From NCBI GenBank assembly GCA_013327885.1, contig JABUMY010000001.1:372001-436000 (forward strand): a DNA stretch of 64,000 nt. The letters run 5' to 3'. The stretch comes from Flavisolibacter longurius (lineage in GTDB: Bacteria > Bacteroidota > Bacteroidia > Chitinophagales > Chitinophagaceae). Shown in pieces: positions 18,379 to 27,842 of this stretch. The stretch's first letter is position 1; every line of letters begins with the position of its first letter. The notes beneath the pieces are model-generated. The model searched no databases, was not told the origin of the DNA, and saw only the letters and a program-made list of their open reading frames with translations. A program made the translations under genes and the position numbers.

Positions 18379-18606
18379 ATGGAATTTTTTTGCGTGATGT
18401 CTGTGGATGGTTCTTTGGCGTCTTATCTCGTAAAACAGGAAAGCGATACAGCGTACAAAGCGGTGCTGCGTCCAAACAACGGGGTTCGGGACGACCTTCC
18501 TGCTGAAATTTTGCTGGAAAAAACAGGGGATGGCTGGCAGGCTCAGCCCATGCACCAAGACCTGGTGCAAAGCATCATCCTCGCCATCGAAACAAGCGGG
18601 CGGTAG
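18379..18606 (+). CDS. Small hypothetical protein
   Basis: A 75-residue protein (MEFFCVMSVDGSLASYLVKQ...) with no signal peptide or membrane helix. Alternating hydrophobic residues suggest a small beta-rich fold. I do not recognise the family. Codon use resembles the neighbours. It stands between recQ and the response regulator on the same strand. Confidence 0.5.
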   Translation: MEFFCVMSVDGSLASYLVKQESDTAYKAVLRPNNGVRDDLPAEILLEKTGDGWQAQPMHQDLVQSIILAIETSGR

Positions 18607-18804
18607 CAGTAAATCAATCACCGGTAATAATTTATTTAGAACAGGAACAGCCTTCTTGCTCCTGAATTCCTTCTTCATTTTTTTGAATCCTGATCCGGAA
18701 ATATCCCTTTTGATGCTTTTTTTCTTTCCTGATTTTACTCAGGGTTTTGCGGTTTCGTCAATTTTTGGAAAGGTTTTTGGGAAAGTGGGAGCAAAAGCGG
18801 TAGC

Positions 18805-19179
18805 GTGAGGGAAAGAAAAATCTTGTTGCTGGATGATAACAAAGACCTGCTCCTGATAGTGCAGATCATCTTAAAAGGCCAGGGTTATACCGTGGTACAG
18901 GCCTGCTGCGTGGACGAAGCCCTGCAAAAGATAAAGGTGCACCAGCCCTCGCTGATCATGATGGATGTATTTATCAAGGAAGAAGACGGGCGGGAATTGT
19001 GCAGCCAGTTGAAAGGCGACCCGGCTACCAGCGGTATCAAGATCATTATGATGTCGGGCATTGAATCGGAAAATGCCAACCTGCAACTGATCGGTGCCGA
19101 TGATTTTTTATCAAAGCCTTTTGATTACAACGATCTTCTCGAACGTGTCAACCGCCAGATGGCGGGTGTGGAAGCCTAA
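18805..19179 (+). CDS. Single-domain response regulator
   Basis: A 124-residue receiver domain without an output domain. The acidic pocket is LLLDDNKD, the phosphorylated aspartate is in LIMMDVFIKEEDG, the conserved switch residue is in IIMMSG and the lysine is in FLSKPFD. It starts at GTG 18805. Receiver-only proteins relay phosphate or act by protein contact. It ends 11 bp from the 3' end of the convergent histidine kinase gene, which is the natural candidate partner, although the two are not co-transcribed. Confidence 0.9.
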   Translation: MRERKILLLDDNKDLLLIVQIILKGQGYTVVQACCVDEALQKIKVHQPSLIMMDVFIKEEDGRELCSQLKGDPATSGIKIIMMSGIESENANLQLIGADDFLSKPFDYNDLLERVNRQMAGVEA

Positions 19180-19190
19180 TGGTACCCGTA

Positions 19191-20657
19191 TTAATTCTCA
19201 CTTGCCCATTGACAATCGGCCTTCGGCAGGCAGAATGAAAAACGACTGCCCCTCCCCGGTATACTTTCAATTTCCAGGCGGCTGTCGTTCTTTACCAGAA
19301 ACTCCGTACAGAGCAGCAACCCAAGACCGGTACCGGTTTCGCTGGCCGTGCCCGTTGTGGTATAAAAGTTTTGCCGGCCTATCTTTTCAATGGCTTCTTC
19401 GCTGATACCAACACCGGTATCCTCCACGTAAAAATTGATCTTTTCGTCTTTTGCTTCTTCTATCCCGATAGTAATGCTGCCGCCGGTTGGCGTAAACTTG
19501 ATGGCATTGGCTACCAGGTTCCGTACAACGGAATGGATCATATTGCGATCGGCGTAAGCCAGTGCTTCGCTTTCTTTCTTCACCTGTAAGGAAAGGTTTT
19601 TCGCCTGTAACTGCTGCCGCAGCAATTGCGTGATCTCTTCTGCCAGCGTACGCATTTGCAATACCTGCCGCCGCACAGCATCGGTCTGCATTTGCGATTT
19701 AGACCACTGCAAAAGATTTTCCATCAGGTTTGTGGTATTGTTGATGTCTTTTAGAACTTCGGGCACCATGGCCTTTATATCGGCAGCCGGTATATTAAAC
19801 TGGTGCATGTTCTGAAACAGGGTGCGCAGGGCAAAAATGGGTGCCTTCAGGTCGTGGGAGATAATAGAGAACATGCGGTTTTTGGTGGCATTCAGCCCGG
19901 CCAACTCCTGCTTTTGCGCCTCCAGTACCCGCATGTTGGCTGTGATCTCTTCTTTCTGCCGTTCAATTTCCAGGTTCTTAAACGAAAGCTTGCGTTGCTT
20001 GGCCAGGATATTATTCTGGTAAACCGTGTTTTCGCGTTTTACCAGCATCAGCCCATAAAAAATAAACGCCAGCGTAACGGCATTGTTCAACAGGAAGAGG
20101 GCATGGTTGTCTTCTCTTAGATCGTAAATAAAATTTTCCAAAACATCGGCAAGCGTAAAAAAGGAGATCATGGAAAAGCCGATAGAAAGCAGCAGCGTTG
20201 TAATGTCGTTAATAAAAAATACCGAAAGAATAACAAGCAGGATAAAATAAAGCTCCAGCCCGGGGTTCATGCCATTGAGGTAAATAAGGCAAATGCAAAA
20301 CGGGTACACAAAAAAATACGTGAGCAGGGCTGCAGCATGCTTGCGGTAACTGGTGAGCACCAGCACCGCAATATTGGTCAGTGCCGGCAGACAGCCATAG
20401 AGCCATGCCGTTTTGGGAATGCTGCCCGGAAGCACGATGGCCAGCAACGGCAGCAAGAGGCCAACAAAAGCCTGGAAAAAATTCAGCAGGTTAAAGATCC
20501 GCAGCTTGCGCTGCTCGTAATCGTCCATTGTGTGGCAGTGTCCCAAAAACTTGAGCTGCAGGTAAGCCTTTGCAGAACGAAGCCGCAGGCCTCCAAAAGG
20601 GCCGCTGAAAGTGCGGTAGCGAAACTTTGGCGGATCGATGGTTTGTATGCTTTCCAT
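19191..20657 (-). CDS. Membrane sensor histidine kinase
   Basis: A 488-residue kinase. About six membrane helices (residues 55-210) form the sensor, followed by a coiled coil (NNILAKQRKLSFKNLEIERQ onward), a HisKA dimerisation domain with the phosphorylated histidine in SIISHDLKAPIFALR (near H268), and an ATPase domain with N box VVRNLVANAIKFTP, G1 VEDTGVGIS and G2 GTGLGLLLC. Unlike many Bacteroidota sensors, it has no large periplasmic domain. The start MESIQTIDPPKF is preferred to one eight codons upstream. It is downstream of hemJ on the same strand, 65 bp apart. Confidence 0.92.
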   Translation of the reverse strand: MESIQTIDPPKFRYRTFSGPFGGLRLRSAKAYLQLKFLGHCHTMDDYEQRKLRIFNLLNFFQAFVGLLLPLLAIVLPGSIPKTAWLYGCLPALTNIAVLVLTSYRKHAAALLTYFFVYPFCICLIYLNGMNPGLELYFILLVILSVFFINDITTLLLSIGFSMISFFTLADVLENFIYDLREDNHALFLLNNAVTLAFIFYGLMLVKRENTVYQNNILAKQRKLSFKNLEIERQKEEITANMRVLEAQKQELAGLNATKNRMFSIISHDLKAPIFALRTLFQNMHQFNIPAADIKAMVPEVLKDINNTTNLMENLLQWSKSQMQTDAVRRQVLQMRTLAEEITQLLRQQLQAKNLSLQVKKESEALAYADRNMIHSVVRNLVANAIKFTPTGGSITIGIEEAKDEKINFYVEDTGVGISEEAIEKIGRQNFYTTTGTASETGTGLGLLLCTEFLVKNDSRLEIESIPGRGSRFSFCLPKADCQWASEN

Positions 20658-20722
20658 GGATGGATTTTTGGAAAGCGGCAATTTAGGGAAGAATGCCTTG
20701 TGGCAGCGCTGTTTTTAGTAGC

Positions 20723-21274
20723 TTAGGCTTTTCGGGTGCGTATAATTTTGTATATCTTGATCGCACTCATTAAAACGATGATAAACGCGATAAGCCCGAT
20801 CAACCCCCATAGCCAACTCAGGCTAGACTTCACCGTTGCCAGCATAACGATTGGAACAAGAAAGATCGTTGCCACTTCGTTCCAGAGCCTGAGTTTTTGC
20901 GAAGAATAAAGGAACCGGCTGGCTGCCTGTTGCTTGTAAAGGGCATGCAGCGAAAAATGATAAGCATAAAGAAAGGCCACAAAAAAAAGCTTCACCAACA
21001 ACCAGCGACCGGCTTCGTCACCCAGTGTTTTGTCCCAGTTTCCCTGCAGCATTACCCAGGGACCAAAGAGCAGCGTGAGGATAGCCGATGGCCAGGTAAT
21101 GCCCATCCACAGCCGCTTGATCATAAGCGAAAACTGTTTTTGCAGGATGGTTTTTTCCGGTTCGCCCTTTTCATTAGCCTCGGCATTGTAAATAAACAGC
21201 CTTACAATATAAAACATGCCCGCAAACCAGGTAACGATAAAAATGATATGAAGGGCTTTGAGGTAAGCGTACAT
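20723..21274 (-). CDS. hemJ: Protoporphyrinogen IX oxidase HemJ
   Basis: HemJ oxidises protoporphyrinogen IX to protoporphyrin IX, the step before iron insertion. The 183-residue membrane protein has four to five helices and the family motif LKALHIIFIVTWFAGMFYIV near residue 10, whose histidine is a heme ligand in characterised HemJ proteins, plus a conserved lysine in GRWLLVKLFF. No hemG or hemY is present, so HemJ completes the pathway in this cluster. Confidence 0.92.
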   Translation of the reverse strand: MYAYLKALHIIFIVTWFAGMFYIVRLFIYNAEANEKGEPEKTILQKQFSLMIKRLWMGITWPSAILTLLFGPWVMLQGNWDKTLGDEAGRWLLVKLFFVAFLYAYHFSLHALYKQQAASRFLYSSQKLRLWNEVATIFLVPIVMLATVKSSLSWLWGLIGLIAFIIVLMSAIKIYKIIRTRKA

Positions 21275-21275
21275 C

Positions 21276-21305
21276 TTGTGAATGGTGAATTGTCAGTGGT
21301 GAGTA
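21276..21305. repeat. Single-arm word array (actcacca family)
   Basis: A 30 nt array (gtgaatggtgaattgtcagtgg and following) precedes hemJ. It closely resembles the left arm at 7381-7413, but I find no complementary arm nearby. Confidence 0.6.
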
Positions 21306-21459
21306 GAAAAAGCAATAACTTCTTTCTGCATTTTAAGAAACTTTCTCAATCGGTTACTCATTCCTTTCATTGAATGTTCAATAAAAAATAAAGTTCTTTT
21401 ACTAATTGCCCAGGCATCATACCTATCGTTGCCAAACACTTTCGCTACCGTCGGTCATT

Positions 21460-22503
21460 TTACACCAATACCATCTCTTTGCTTCCGCCCACGTATTCGT
21501 TCACCCATTTGGCCAGTGCGCTTACCCACAGGGGGTGTATGTTCAGGCAGGGGATCATCTCAAAGCTTTCGCCACCGGCGTGTAGGAATATCTCTTTGCC
21601 TTCTTCGGCAATTTCTTCCAGTGTTTCCAGGCAATCGCTTACAAACGCCGGGCAAACCACCAGGAGTTTTTTCACGCCTTTTTTCGGCAGCTCTTCAAAC
21701 ATCTGTGCCGTGTAGGGCTGCAGCCAGGGATCGCGGCCGAGGCGCGACTGGAACGAAAACGTGAGTTTGTCCATAGGAATGTTCAGTCGCTGCGCCACTA
21801 TTTTGGTGGTGACCCAGCACTGGTGGCGATAACAATACTGGTGTGCCGGCGAGGCCACATCGCAGCAATTGGGCGTCTTCAGGCAATGTTGTCCTGTAAT
21901 GTCGCCTTTGTAAATATGCCGCTCCGGTACGCCGTGGTACGAAAAAAGGATGTGGTCCCAATCGCCTTCCAGGAAAGGCTTCATGCTTTCGCAAAGCGCA
22001 TTAATATAATCTTCGTTATCGTAATAAGGCTTGATGGTAGTAAGCGTAAAGCTGTAGCCACCTTTTTTATGTTGCTCCTTTGCATATTCAACCGCCGTTT
22101 CATAGGAGCTCATGGCATAATGCGGGTACATCGGCACCGCAATCACTTCCTCCAAATCAGGATTTTGCTGCACCAGTTCATCGAAAGTTGCTTTTGGCGA
22201 AGGGTTGCCGTACCGCATGGCAATGGCCACAGGTTCGTCCACTTCATTATTCAGCGCATCCCGCAATTGTTTTGAAATAACGATCAGCGGTGAGCCTTTG
22301 TCGGTCCAGATAGATTTGTAAGCTTCCGCCGATTTGGGTGCCCGGAACGGTACAATAATGCCTTTGACCAGCAAGGCCCGCAGGAGCCAGGGTTTGTCGA
22401 TCACCCTTTCATCCATGAGAAACTCATCGAGGTAACGTTTCACGTCTTTCACTTCTGTAGAATCCGGGGAACCCAGGTTCATTAAAACAATGGCTCGCTT
22501 CAT
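21460..22503 (-). CDS. hemH: Ferrochelatase with a cysteine-rich insertion
   Basis: HemH inserts Fe2+ into protoporphyrin IX to make heme. The 347-residue protein has the N-terminal LMNLGSPDS, the metal-site histidine in LFSYHGVPERH (H190) and the acidic motif CPAFVSDCLETLEEI. Between residues 207 and 229 lie five cysteines (C207, C213, C214, C224, C229), an arrangement not in the E. coli enzyme; some bacterial ferrochelatases hold a [2Fe-2S] cluster in such an internal loop. It is transcribed away from hemA. Confidence 0.95.
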   Translation of the reverse strand: MKRAIVLMNLGSPDSTEVKDVKRYLDEFLMDERVIDKPWLLRALLVKGIIVPFRAPKSAEAYKSIWTDKGSPLIVISKQLRDALNNEVDEPVAIAMRYGNPSPKATFDELVQQNPDLEEVIAVPMYPHYAMSSYETAVEYAKEQHKKGGYSFTLTTIKPYYDNEDYINALCESMKPFLEGDWDHILFSYHGVPERHIYKGDITGQHCLKTPNCCDVASPAHQYCYRHQCWVTTKIVAQRLNIPMDKLTFSFQSRLGRDPWLQPYTAQMFEELPKKGVKKLLVVCPAFVSDCLETLEEIAEEGKEIFLHAGGESFEMIPCLNIHPLWVSALAKWVNEYVGGSKEMVLV

Positions 22504-22511
22504 AATTTTTG

Positions 22512-22519
22512 CAAAAGTA
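22512..22519 (-). promoter_or_regulatory. hemH -7 box
   Basis: TACTTTTG on the minus strand, a full match to TAnnTTTG, ending 8 nt before the hemH ATG. The predicted leader is only about 5 nt. Confidence 0.55.
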
Positions 22520-22530
22520 ACTCCGGAATT

Positions 22531-22562
22531 TAAACACGAATTTTTTCACGAATGACACGAAA
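22531..22562. repeat. Word-array repeat (cacgaattt family)
   Basis: Tandem copies of cacgaa(t/a): aacacgaattttttcacgaa and then tgacacgaaag. A single array with no partner arm seen. Confidence 0.5.
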
Positions 22563-22789
22563 GGGAGCAAGAAAGACTTTGCTGGTTTTGTAATCAATTG
22601 GGAAGAAACTCCTTTCATTGTTCCCTCGTTTTATTTTAATTCGACACAACCAATTCCTGCCAAAATCCGTATTTACAACTCATAAACGCTTTCTGTCAAT
22701 TGGTATCACGTCTTTGCAAGCTGATGAAAATCAGGTTTTCAAATGACAGTCTAATGACAAAGATTTTAGGAAGCAGGGGTTACTCAATT

Positions 22790-22797
22790 TACTTTTG
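22790..22797 (+). promoter_or_regulatory. hemA operon -7 box
   Basis: TACTTTTG matches TAnnTTTG fully; a weak TTTA element lies 21 nt upstream. Transcription should start near 22801, about 20 nt before the hemA ATG, and is the likely main promoter for hemACDE. Confidence 0.55.
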
Positions 22798-22820
22798 CAC
22801 CATCGTTTTTGACGAACAGA

Positions 22821-24044
22821 ATGGAAAATCAGTACTTTAAAAATATCCCCAACTTTTACGTAGCAGGCATCAACTATAAAAAGTCAGATGCATCGGTTCG
22901 CGGCCAGTTTGCCATTGGCCAGGAGCAGTACAAAGACGTACTGACGCTTGCTGCACAACAGGGGTTGAACGAGATTTTCATTCTTTCTACCTGCAACCGC
23001 ACAGAGATCTACGGCTTTGCACACAACAGTCAACAACTGGTTGACCTGCTTTGTTCACAAACAGTTGGCGATGCGGTTACCTTTAAAAAAGCAGCGTACA
23101 TTAAAAACGGCCTCGAAGCCATCGAGCATGTGTTTAATGTAGGCGCCGGGCTTGACTCGCAGATCCTGGGCGACTACGAAATTGTGGGCCAGTTGAAGAC
23201 AGCCGTAAAAGCCGCCAAGGAACAGGGTTTTGTCGGCGCCTTTACCGAAAGGCTGATCAATTGCGTGTTGCAATCGTCAAAAATCATCAAGAACAGTACT
23301 TCGTTAAGTGGCGGAACCGTTTCGGTTTCCTTTGCCGCTGTGCAATACATTATGAACCGGGTGGTAAATCCTTCCGGTAAAAAAATATTGTTGCTGGGTG
23401 TGGGCAAGATTGGTCGCAACACCTGTAAAAACCTTGTTGATTATCTCGATACAAAAGATATTACGCTGATCAACCGTTCGCCGGAAAAAGCCGCAGTGCT
23501 GGCCGGCGAGCTGGGACTTCGCTCTGCCTCGCTGGATAACTTAGATGAAGAGCTGGATGCTGCCGACATTGTGTTGGTGGCTACCAATTCGGCACAGCCG
23601 GTGATCCTGAAACAGCACCTGGAAGGTAAAGGTGAAAAAGTAATTCTTGATCTTTCGATTCCGTATAACGTTGCTGACGATGCCCAAACCCTGCCCAATG
23701 TGCGCATGGTAAACGTGGATATGCTCAGCAAGCTGAAAGACGAAACGCTGAAAATGCGGCAGGCTGAAGTGCCCAAAGCAAAAGGCATTATTTCGGAACT
23801 GATGCTGGAGTTCCAGGACTGGTGCGAAATGCGCAAGCATGTGCCCATGCTCAAGCACCTGAAGTCCACCCTGAAAGAATTGTATGCGCATCCGCACTAC
23901 GTGCAAACCACCACCTGTCCCAAAAAGATGGACGTACACATTCAGCGTGTGCTGAACGAAACAGCCGGCAAGGTTAAGGTGCAGAATCAGCGGGGCTGTC
24001 AGTACCTTTCCGCACTGAACGAATTTATCAACACCAAAAATTAA
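22821..24044 (+). CDS. hemA: Glutamyl-tRNA reductase
   Basis: HemA reduces glutamyl-tRNA with NADPH to glutamate-1-semialdehyde, the entry to heme synthesis by the C5 route. The 407-residue protein has the catalytic cysteine in ILSTCNRTEIYGF, the NADPH loop LLLGVGKIGRNTCKNL, and a C-terminal dimerisation helix region. ATG 22821 is preferred over a TTG four codons upstream. Its stop overlaps the hemC start by one base. Confidence 0.97.
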   Translation: MENQYFKNIPNFYVAGINYKKSDASVRGQFAIGQEQYKDVLTLAAQQGLNEIFILSTCNRTEIYGFAHNSQQLVDLLCSQTVGDAVTFKKAAYIKNGLEAIEHVFNVGAGLDSQILGDYEIVGQLKTAVKAAKEQGFVGAFTERLINCVLQSSKIIKNSTSLSGGTVSVSFAAVQYIMNRVVNPSGKKILLLGVGKIGRNTCKNLVDYLDTKDITLINRSPEKAAVLAGELGLRSASLDNLDEELDAADIVLVATNSAQPVILKQHLEGKGEKVILDLSIPYNVADDAQTLPNVRMVNVDMLSKLKDETLKMRQAEVPKAKGIISELMLEFQDWCEMRKHVPMLKHLKSTLKELYAHPHYVQTTTCPKKMDVHIQRVLNETAGKVKVQNQRGCQYLSALNEFINTKN

Positions 24045-25018
24045 TGAAGCCTTTACGCATTGGAACAAGAGACAGCCAGCTGGCTGTGTGGCAGGCTACA
24101 CGGGTGCAAAGCCTGTTGCAGGAAGCCGGTGTTGCCTCGGAGCTGGTGTACATGAAAAGTGAAGGTGATATTGATACCGTCACACCGTTGTATGCCTTGG
24201 GTGTGACCGGCGTTTTTACCAAAACCCTTGATGCTGCCCTGCTCAATAACCGCATTGACATTGCCGTACATTCGATGAAAGACGTGCCTACGCAACTGGC
24301 GCAAGGCATTCAACAGGCAGCCGTTTTAGAAAGAGCTTCGCACAAAGACATACTAGTTTATAAAGACGAATCGACGCTGCAAAGCCTCGGCTTCCTAAAT
24401 GGTGAATGGTCGATGGTGAACGATGCTTCATTCACTACTCACCACTCACCACTCACCATTGCCACCGGGAGTATTCGCCGCGTAGCGCAATGGCTGCATC
24501 GTTACCCGAACCACCGCACCGAAAACCTTCGGGGCAATGTCAATACACGCCTGCGCAAATTGGCTGAGAGTGATTGGAACGGCGCCATCTTTGCGGCAGC
24601 TGGGTTGGAGCGTATCCATCTGCGTCCGGAGAAATCCATAGATCTTGACTGGATGTTGCCGGCGCCTTCGCAGGGTGCCATTATGGTGGTGTGCCGGGAA
24701 GGCGACAAAGAGGCTTTCGATGCCTGTCAATCGTTCAACGATGAACCTACAGAACTTTGCACAAAGCTTGAAAAAGATTTTTTACGTGTATTGATGGGCG
24801 GTTGTTCAACACCGATTAGTGCGTTGGCAGAATGGAAGGGTGAGACCGTTTCTTTCCGCGGAAATATTTGCAGCCCTGATGGAAGTGATTTAGTAGAAGT
24901 GAAGCTGGAAAAAGCGGGAAGCGAAAGCCTGCAGCTTGGTGAAGAAGCCGCAAGACAATTGCTGGATGATACCAAAGCCCAACACATCATTCAAACGGTT
25001 CGGAATGGAAAAGCCTGA
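24044..25018 (+). CDS. hemC: Porphobilinogen deaminase with an in-frame repeat insertion
   Basis: HemC joins four porphobilinogens into hydroxymethylbilane. The 324-residue protein has GTRDSQLAVWQA, HSMKDVPTQL, TGSIRRVAQWL and the dipyrromethane cofactor cysteine in LMGGCSTPISA. Residues 119-139 are extra compared with the family; they are encoded by an imperfect hairpin of the actcacca word family that stays in frame, placed between LVYKDESTLQSLG and ATGSIRR. Some homologues have variable loops there, so activity is probably kept. It overlaps hemA by 1 nt and hemD by 14 nt. Confidence 0.96.
   Translation: MKPLRIGTRDSQLAVWQATRVQSLLQEAGVASELVYMKSEGDIDTVTPLYALGVTGVFTKTLDAALLNNRIDIAVHSMKDVPTQLAQGIQQAAVLERASHKDILVYKDESTLQSLGFLNGEWSMVNDASFTTHHSPLTIATGSIRRVAQWLHRYPNHRTENLRGNVNTRLRKLAESDWNGAIFAAAGLERIHLRPEKSIDLDWMLPAPSQGAIMVVCREGDKEAFDACQSFNDEPTELCTKLEKDFLRVLMGGCSTPISALAEWKGETVSFRGNICSPDGSDLVEVKLEKAGSESLQLGEEAARQLLDDTKAQHIIQTVRNGKA
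24399..24460. repeat. Word-repeat hairpin inside hemC
   Basis: The left arm (atggtgaatggtcgatggtg) pairs with the right arm made of three copies of actcacc at 24436-24458. 19 of about 23 positions match. It is a coding copy of the family seen at 7381-7530. Confidence 0.75.
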
Positions 25019-25709
25019 AAAATATTTGCTCAGCACCCGGCCCCTGCCCAAAGCGGTGGTGGAAGAAGGGGCTGCAAAAGGTGTGATCATTGAAACACTT
25101 TCTTTTATTGATACCAAGCCCATTCAGGACGAAGCCTTATTTCAGCGCATCAAAACATTGGCCACCGAAAAGCATACCGTTGTTTTCACCAGCATGAATG
25201 CGGTGGATGCGGTAGCTGCACAAATTGATGTTGTTCCCGACTGGAAAATTTACTCCATTGGCAACACCACCCGCAAGCTGATTGAAGAAGCCTGGGGCAG
25301 TGATAAAATTGTTGCTACTGCCGATTACGGCAAGCACCTTGGCGAACGCCTGGTTGATGATGGGGTAAGAGACGTGGTGTTTTTTTGCGGCAACATTCGC
25401 AGGGATGAATTGCCCAATAAAATCCGGTCAGAAGGCGGAACCATTGAAGAAGTGGTGGTATATCAGACCGAAGAAACGCCATCCGTTCTTACAAAAGAAT
25501 ATGACGGCATTTTGTTTTTTAGTCCCAGTGCCGTAAACGCATTTTTTACAACGAACAAACCTGCAAAGGGAACGGTGTTGTTTGCCATTGGCAAAACCAC
25601 TGAAGAAGCCATCCGGCAACAAAAAGGCCACAACATTGTTGTTGCCCATAAGGTTGACAAAGCAGACATGGCCAGGGAAGCCATCGACTACCTCGCCGCA
25701 AAAAAATAA
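25005..25709 (+). CDS. hemD: Uroporphyrinogen-III synthase
   Basis: HemD closes and inverts ring D of hydroxymethylbilane to form uroporphyrinogen III. HemD sequences are poorly conserved; this 234-residue protein fits by the N-terminal LLSTRPLPK, the stretch [13 protein letters not shown], the motif [11 protein letters not shown] and a terminal [14 protein letters not shown] 25005 overlaps the hemC end by 14 nt, confirming coupling. A second HemD-like gene is at 37141. Position between hemC and hemE makes this the pathway enzyme. Confidence 0.9.
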   Translation: MEKPEKYLLSTRPLPKAVVEEGAAKGVIIETLSFIDTKPIQDEALFQRIKTLATEKHTVVFTSMNAVDAVAAQIDVVPDWKIYSIGNTTRKLIEEAWGSDKIVATADYGKHLGERLVDDGVRDVVFFCGNIRRDELPNKIRSEGGTIEEVVVYQTEETPSVLTKEYDGILFFSPSAVNAFFTTNKPAKGTVLFAIGKTTEEAIRQQKGHNIVVAHKVDKADMAREAIDYLAAKK

Positions 25710-25729
25710 CAAGCACAGAAAAGCAAGCT

Positions 25730-26761
25730 ATGAGCCAGTTGAAAAATGATCTCCTGTTACGAGCCCTCAGAAAGGAAAAAGTTGAACGTCCGCCGGTATG
25801 GATGATGCGCCAGGCAGGAAGGTATTTGCCCGATTATATCAAGCTGCGGGAGAAGTATGATTTCTTTACTCGCTGTCAAACGCCGGAACTGGCAACAGAA
25901 ATTACGCTGCAACCCATCGACCAGGTGGGTGTGGATGCGGCTATCATCTTCTCCGATATATTGGTGATTCCACAGGCGATGGGTGTGGAAGTATTGATGG
26001 AAGAAGGCAAGGGGCCTTCGCTGCCAAAAACAATCAAAACTCAGCAGGATATTGATGCGTTGAATACAGCCGATGCCGAGCATCACTTAAAATATGTAAT
26101 GGATGCACTGGCCATGACCAAACGTGAATTGAATGGCCGTGTGCCATTGATCGGTTTTGCCGGTGCGCCGTGGACGATTCTTTGTTACATGGTAGAAGGC
26201 AAGGGCAGCAAAACCTGGGACAAAGCCAAACAGTTTGCCTACACGCAACCACAATTGGCGCATGCGCTGTTGCAAAAGATCACTGATATCACCATCGATT
26301 ATTTAAAAGCGCAGGTAAAAGCCGGTGCCGATACCGTGCAGGTGTTTGATAGCTGGGCAGGCTCTTTGTCGCCGGAAGATTTTAAAACGTACGCACAACC
26401 ATACCTGCTCCAAATTGCCGATGCGGTAAAAGACAGTGCACCGGTAATTCTTTTCCCGAAAGGCACCTGGTATGCTTTGAAAGAGCTGAGCCAGAGCAGC
26501 GCCAGCGGCATTGGTATCGACTGGACCATCACACCCCAATTTGCAAGAGAATTAACATCCAACAACATTACACTCCAGGGTAACTTTGACCCTGCAAAAC
26601 TGCTGGCACCGATTCCACAGATCAAACAATGGGTAAAGGAGATGATCGACAACTTTGGCGTACAGAATTACATTGCCAATCTTGGTCATGGCATTACACC
26701 CAATGTACCAGTCGATCACGCCAAAGCCTTTGTGGAAGCCGTGAAGGAATACAAGGCGTGA
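25730..26761 (+). CDS. hemE: Uroporphyrinogen decarboxylase
   Basis: HemE removes four carboxyls from uroporphyrinogen III to give coproporphyrinogen III. The 343-residue protein shows the N-terminal signature [16 protein letters not shown] and the second signature [16 protein letters not shown]. It lies 20 bp after hemD in the same operon. Confidence 0.97.
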   Translation: MSQLKNDLLLRALRKEKVERPPVWMMRQAGRYLPDYIKLREKYDFFTRCQTPELATEITLQPIDQVGVDAAIIFSDILVIPQAMGVEVLMEEGKGPSLPKTIKTQQDIDALNTADAEHHLKYVMDALAMTKRELNGRVPLIGFAGAPWTILCYMVEGKGSKTWDKAKQFAYTQPQLAHALLQKITDITIDYLKAQVKAGADTVQVFDSWAGSLSPEDFKTYAQPYLLQIADAVKDSAPVILFPKGTWYALKELSQSSASGIGIDWTITPQFARELTSNNITLQGNFDPAKLLAPIPQIKQWVKEMIDNFGVQNYIANLGHGITPNVPVDHAKAFVEAVKEYKA

Positions 26762-26844
26762 GTGGTGTGTAGTGAATCGTGAGTTTAGGCCGCAGGTATT
26801 TGCGAAGACTTTTCTGCTTATGTAAACAGGATAAAAAAGCTGTT

Positions 26845-27834
26845 ATGGAAAAAGCAGGTTTGTTTTTATGGATTCTTTTGATCGGCATCGGCACAAGTGC
26901 GCAGGTGCAGCCGCTTGATCCCGAACTGAAAAATTTCCCCTATCCCTACCCGGTAGCTTACCTTTCGCTGAACATGCAAAAGCAATCGCTCCGCATGGCG
27001 TACATGGATGTAAAGCCGGCGAAAGCCAATGGAAAAACGGTGTTGCTCCTGCACGGCAAAAATTTTTCTGGTGCGTATTGGGATAGTACCGCAAATGTGT
27101 TATCGCAAAACGGTTACCGTGTTGTTATTCCCGACCAAATTGGTTTTGGAAGATCATCCAAGCCAGCGCAGTTTCAATACTCGTTTCACCTGCTGGCGCA
27201 AAACACAAAGACCTTATTGGATAGCTTAGGGATCGATAAGGTCAGTGTACTTGGTCATTCCATGGGTGGTATGCTGGCCACCCGTTTTGTGCTGATGTTT
27301 CCTGAACGGGTAGAGAAGTTTATCCTGGAAAATCCGATTGGCCTGGAAGATTACAAAATTCTGGCACCTTACCAATCCGTTGATGTTGCCTATCAATCTG
27401 AGATCAAACAGGACATTGAAAAAATAAAAGCCTACCAGCTCCAGAATTATTACGGTGGCGAATGGAAACCGCAATACGATAAGTGGGTGACTATGCTGGC
27501 CGGTTGGACAAAACATCCGGATTATCCCCTGATTGCCTGGAATGCAGCCCTTACCGCGGAGATGATCTACACACAGCCGGTGGTGTACGAATTTGAAAAG
27601 ATCACCGCACCCACACTGCTGATCATTGGGCAGCGTGACCGCACAGCGATCGGGAAAAATCTTGTCAGCGAAGAAAAAAGAAAAACCATGGGGCAGTATC
27701 CTGAATTGGGTAAAAAAACTGCTCAGCGGATAAAAAATTCAACCCTGGTAGAACTGGACAATGTGGGCCACCTGCCGCACATTGAAAAGTTTGATGCTTT
27801 CATCAAACCATTGCTCCAGTTTCTGCAGAAATAA
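26845..27834 (+). CDS. Exported alpha/beta hydrolase
   Basis: A 329-residue protein with an N-terminal signal peptide ([14 protein letters not shown], cut near residue 19) and an alpha/beta hydrolase fold. The oxyanion region is [10 protein letters not shown], the nucleophile is serine in [11 protein letters not shown], the acid is probably the aspartate in [10 protein letters not shown] and the histidine is in [11 protein letters not shown]. It acts outside the cytoplasm, on an unknown ester or amide. It sits between hemE and hemF in the same direction. ATG 26845 is chosen because it starts the signal peptide. Confidence 0.85.
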   Translation: MEKAGLFLWILLIGIGTSAQVQPLDPELKNFPYPYPVAYLSLNMQKQSLRMAYMDVKPAKANGKTVLLLHGKNFSGAYWDSTANVLSQNGYRVVIPDQIGFGRSSKPAQFQYSFHLLAQNTKTLLDSLGIDKVSVLGHSMGGMLATRFVLMFPERVEKFILENPIGLEDYKILAPYQSVDVAYQSEIKQDIEKIKAYQLQNYYGGEWKPQYDKWVTMLAGWTKHPDYPLIAWNAALTAEMIYTQPVVYEFEKITAPTLLIIGQRDRTAIGKNLVSEEKRKTMGQYPELGKKTAQRIKNSTLVELDNVGHLPHIEKFDAFIKPLLQFLQK

Positions 27835-27842
27835 AATTGCGT

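Larger units (their letters stand above)
22504..22820. other. Divergent hemH-hemA control region
   Basis: A 317 bp region with a hemH promoter box (22512-22519, minus) and a hemA box (22790-22797, plus). Between them is a word array around 22531-22562 (cacgaattttttcacgaatg). I see no ORF of interest and no clear operator. Confidence 0.6.
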
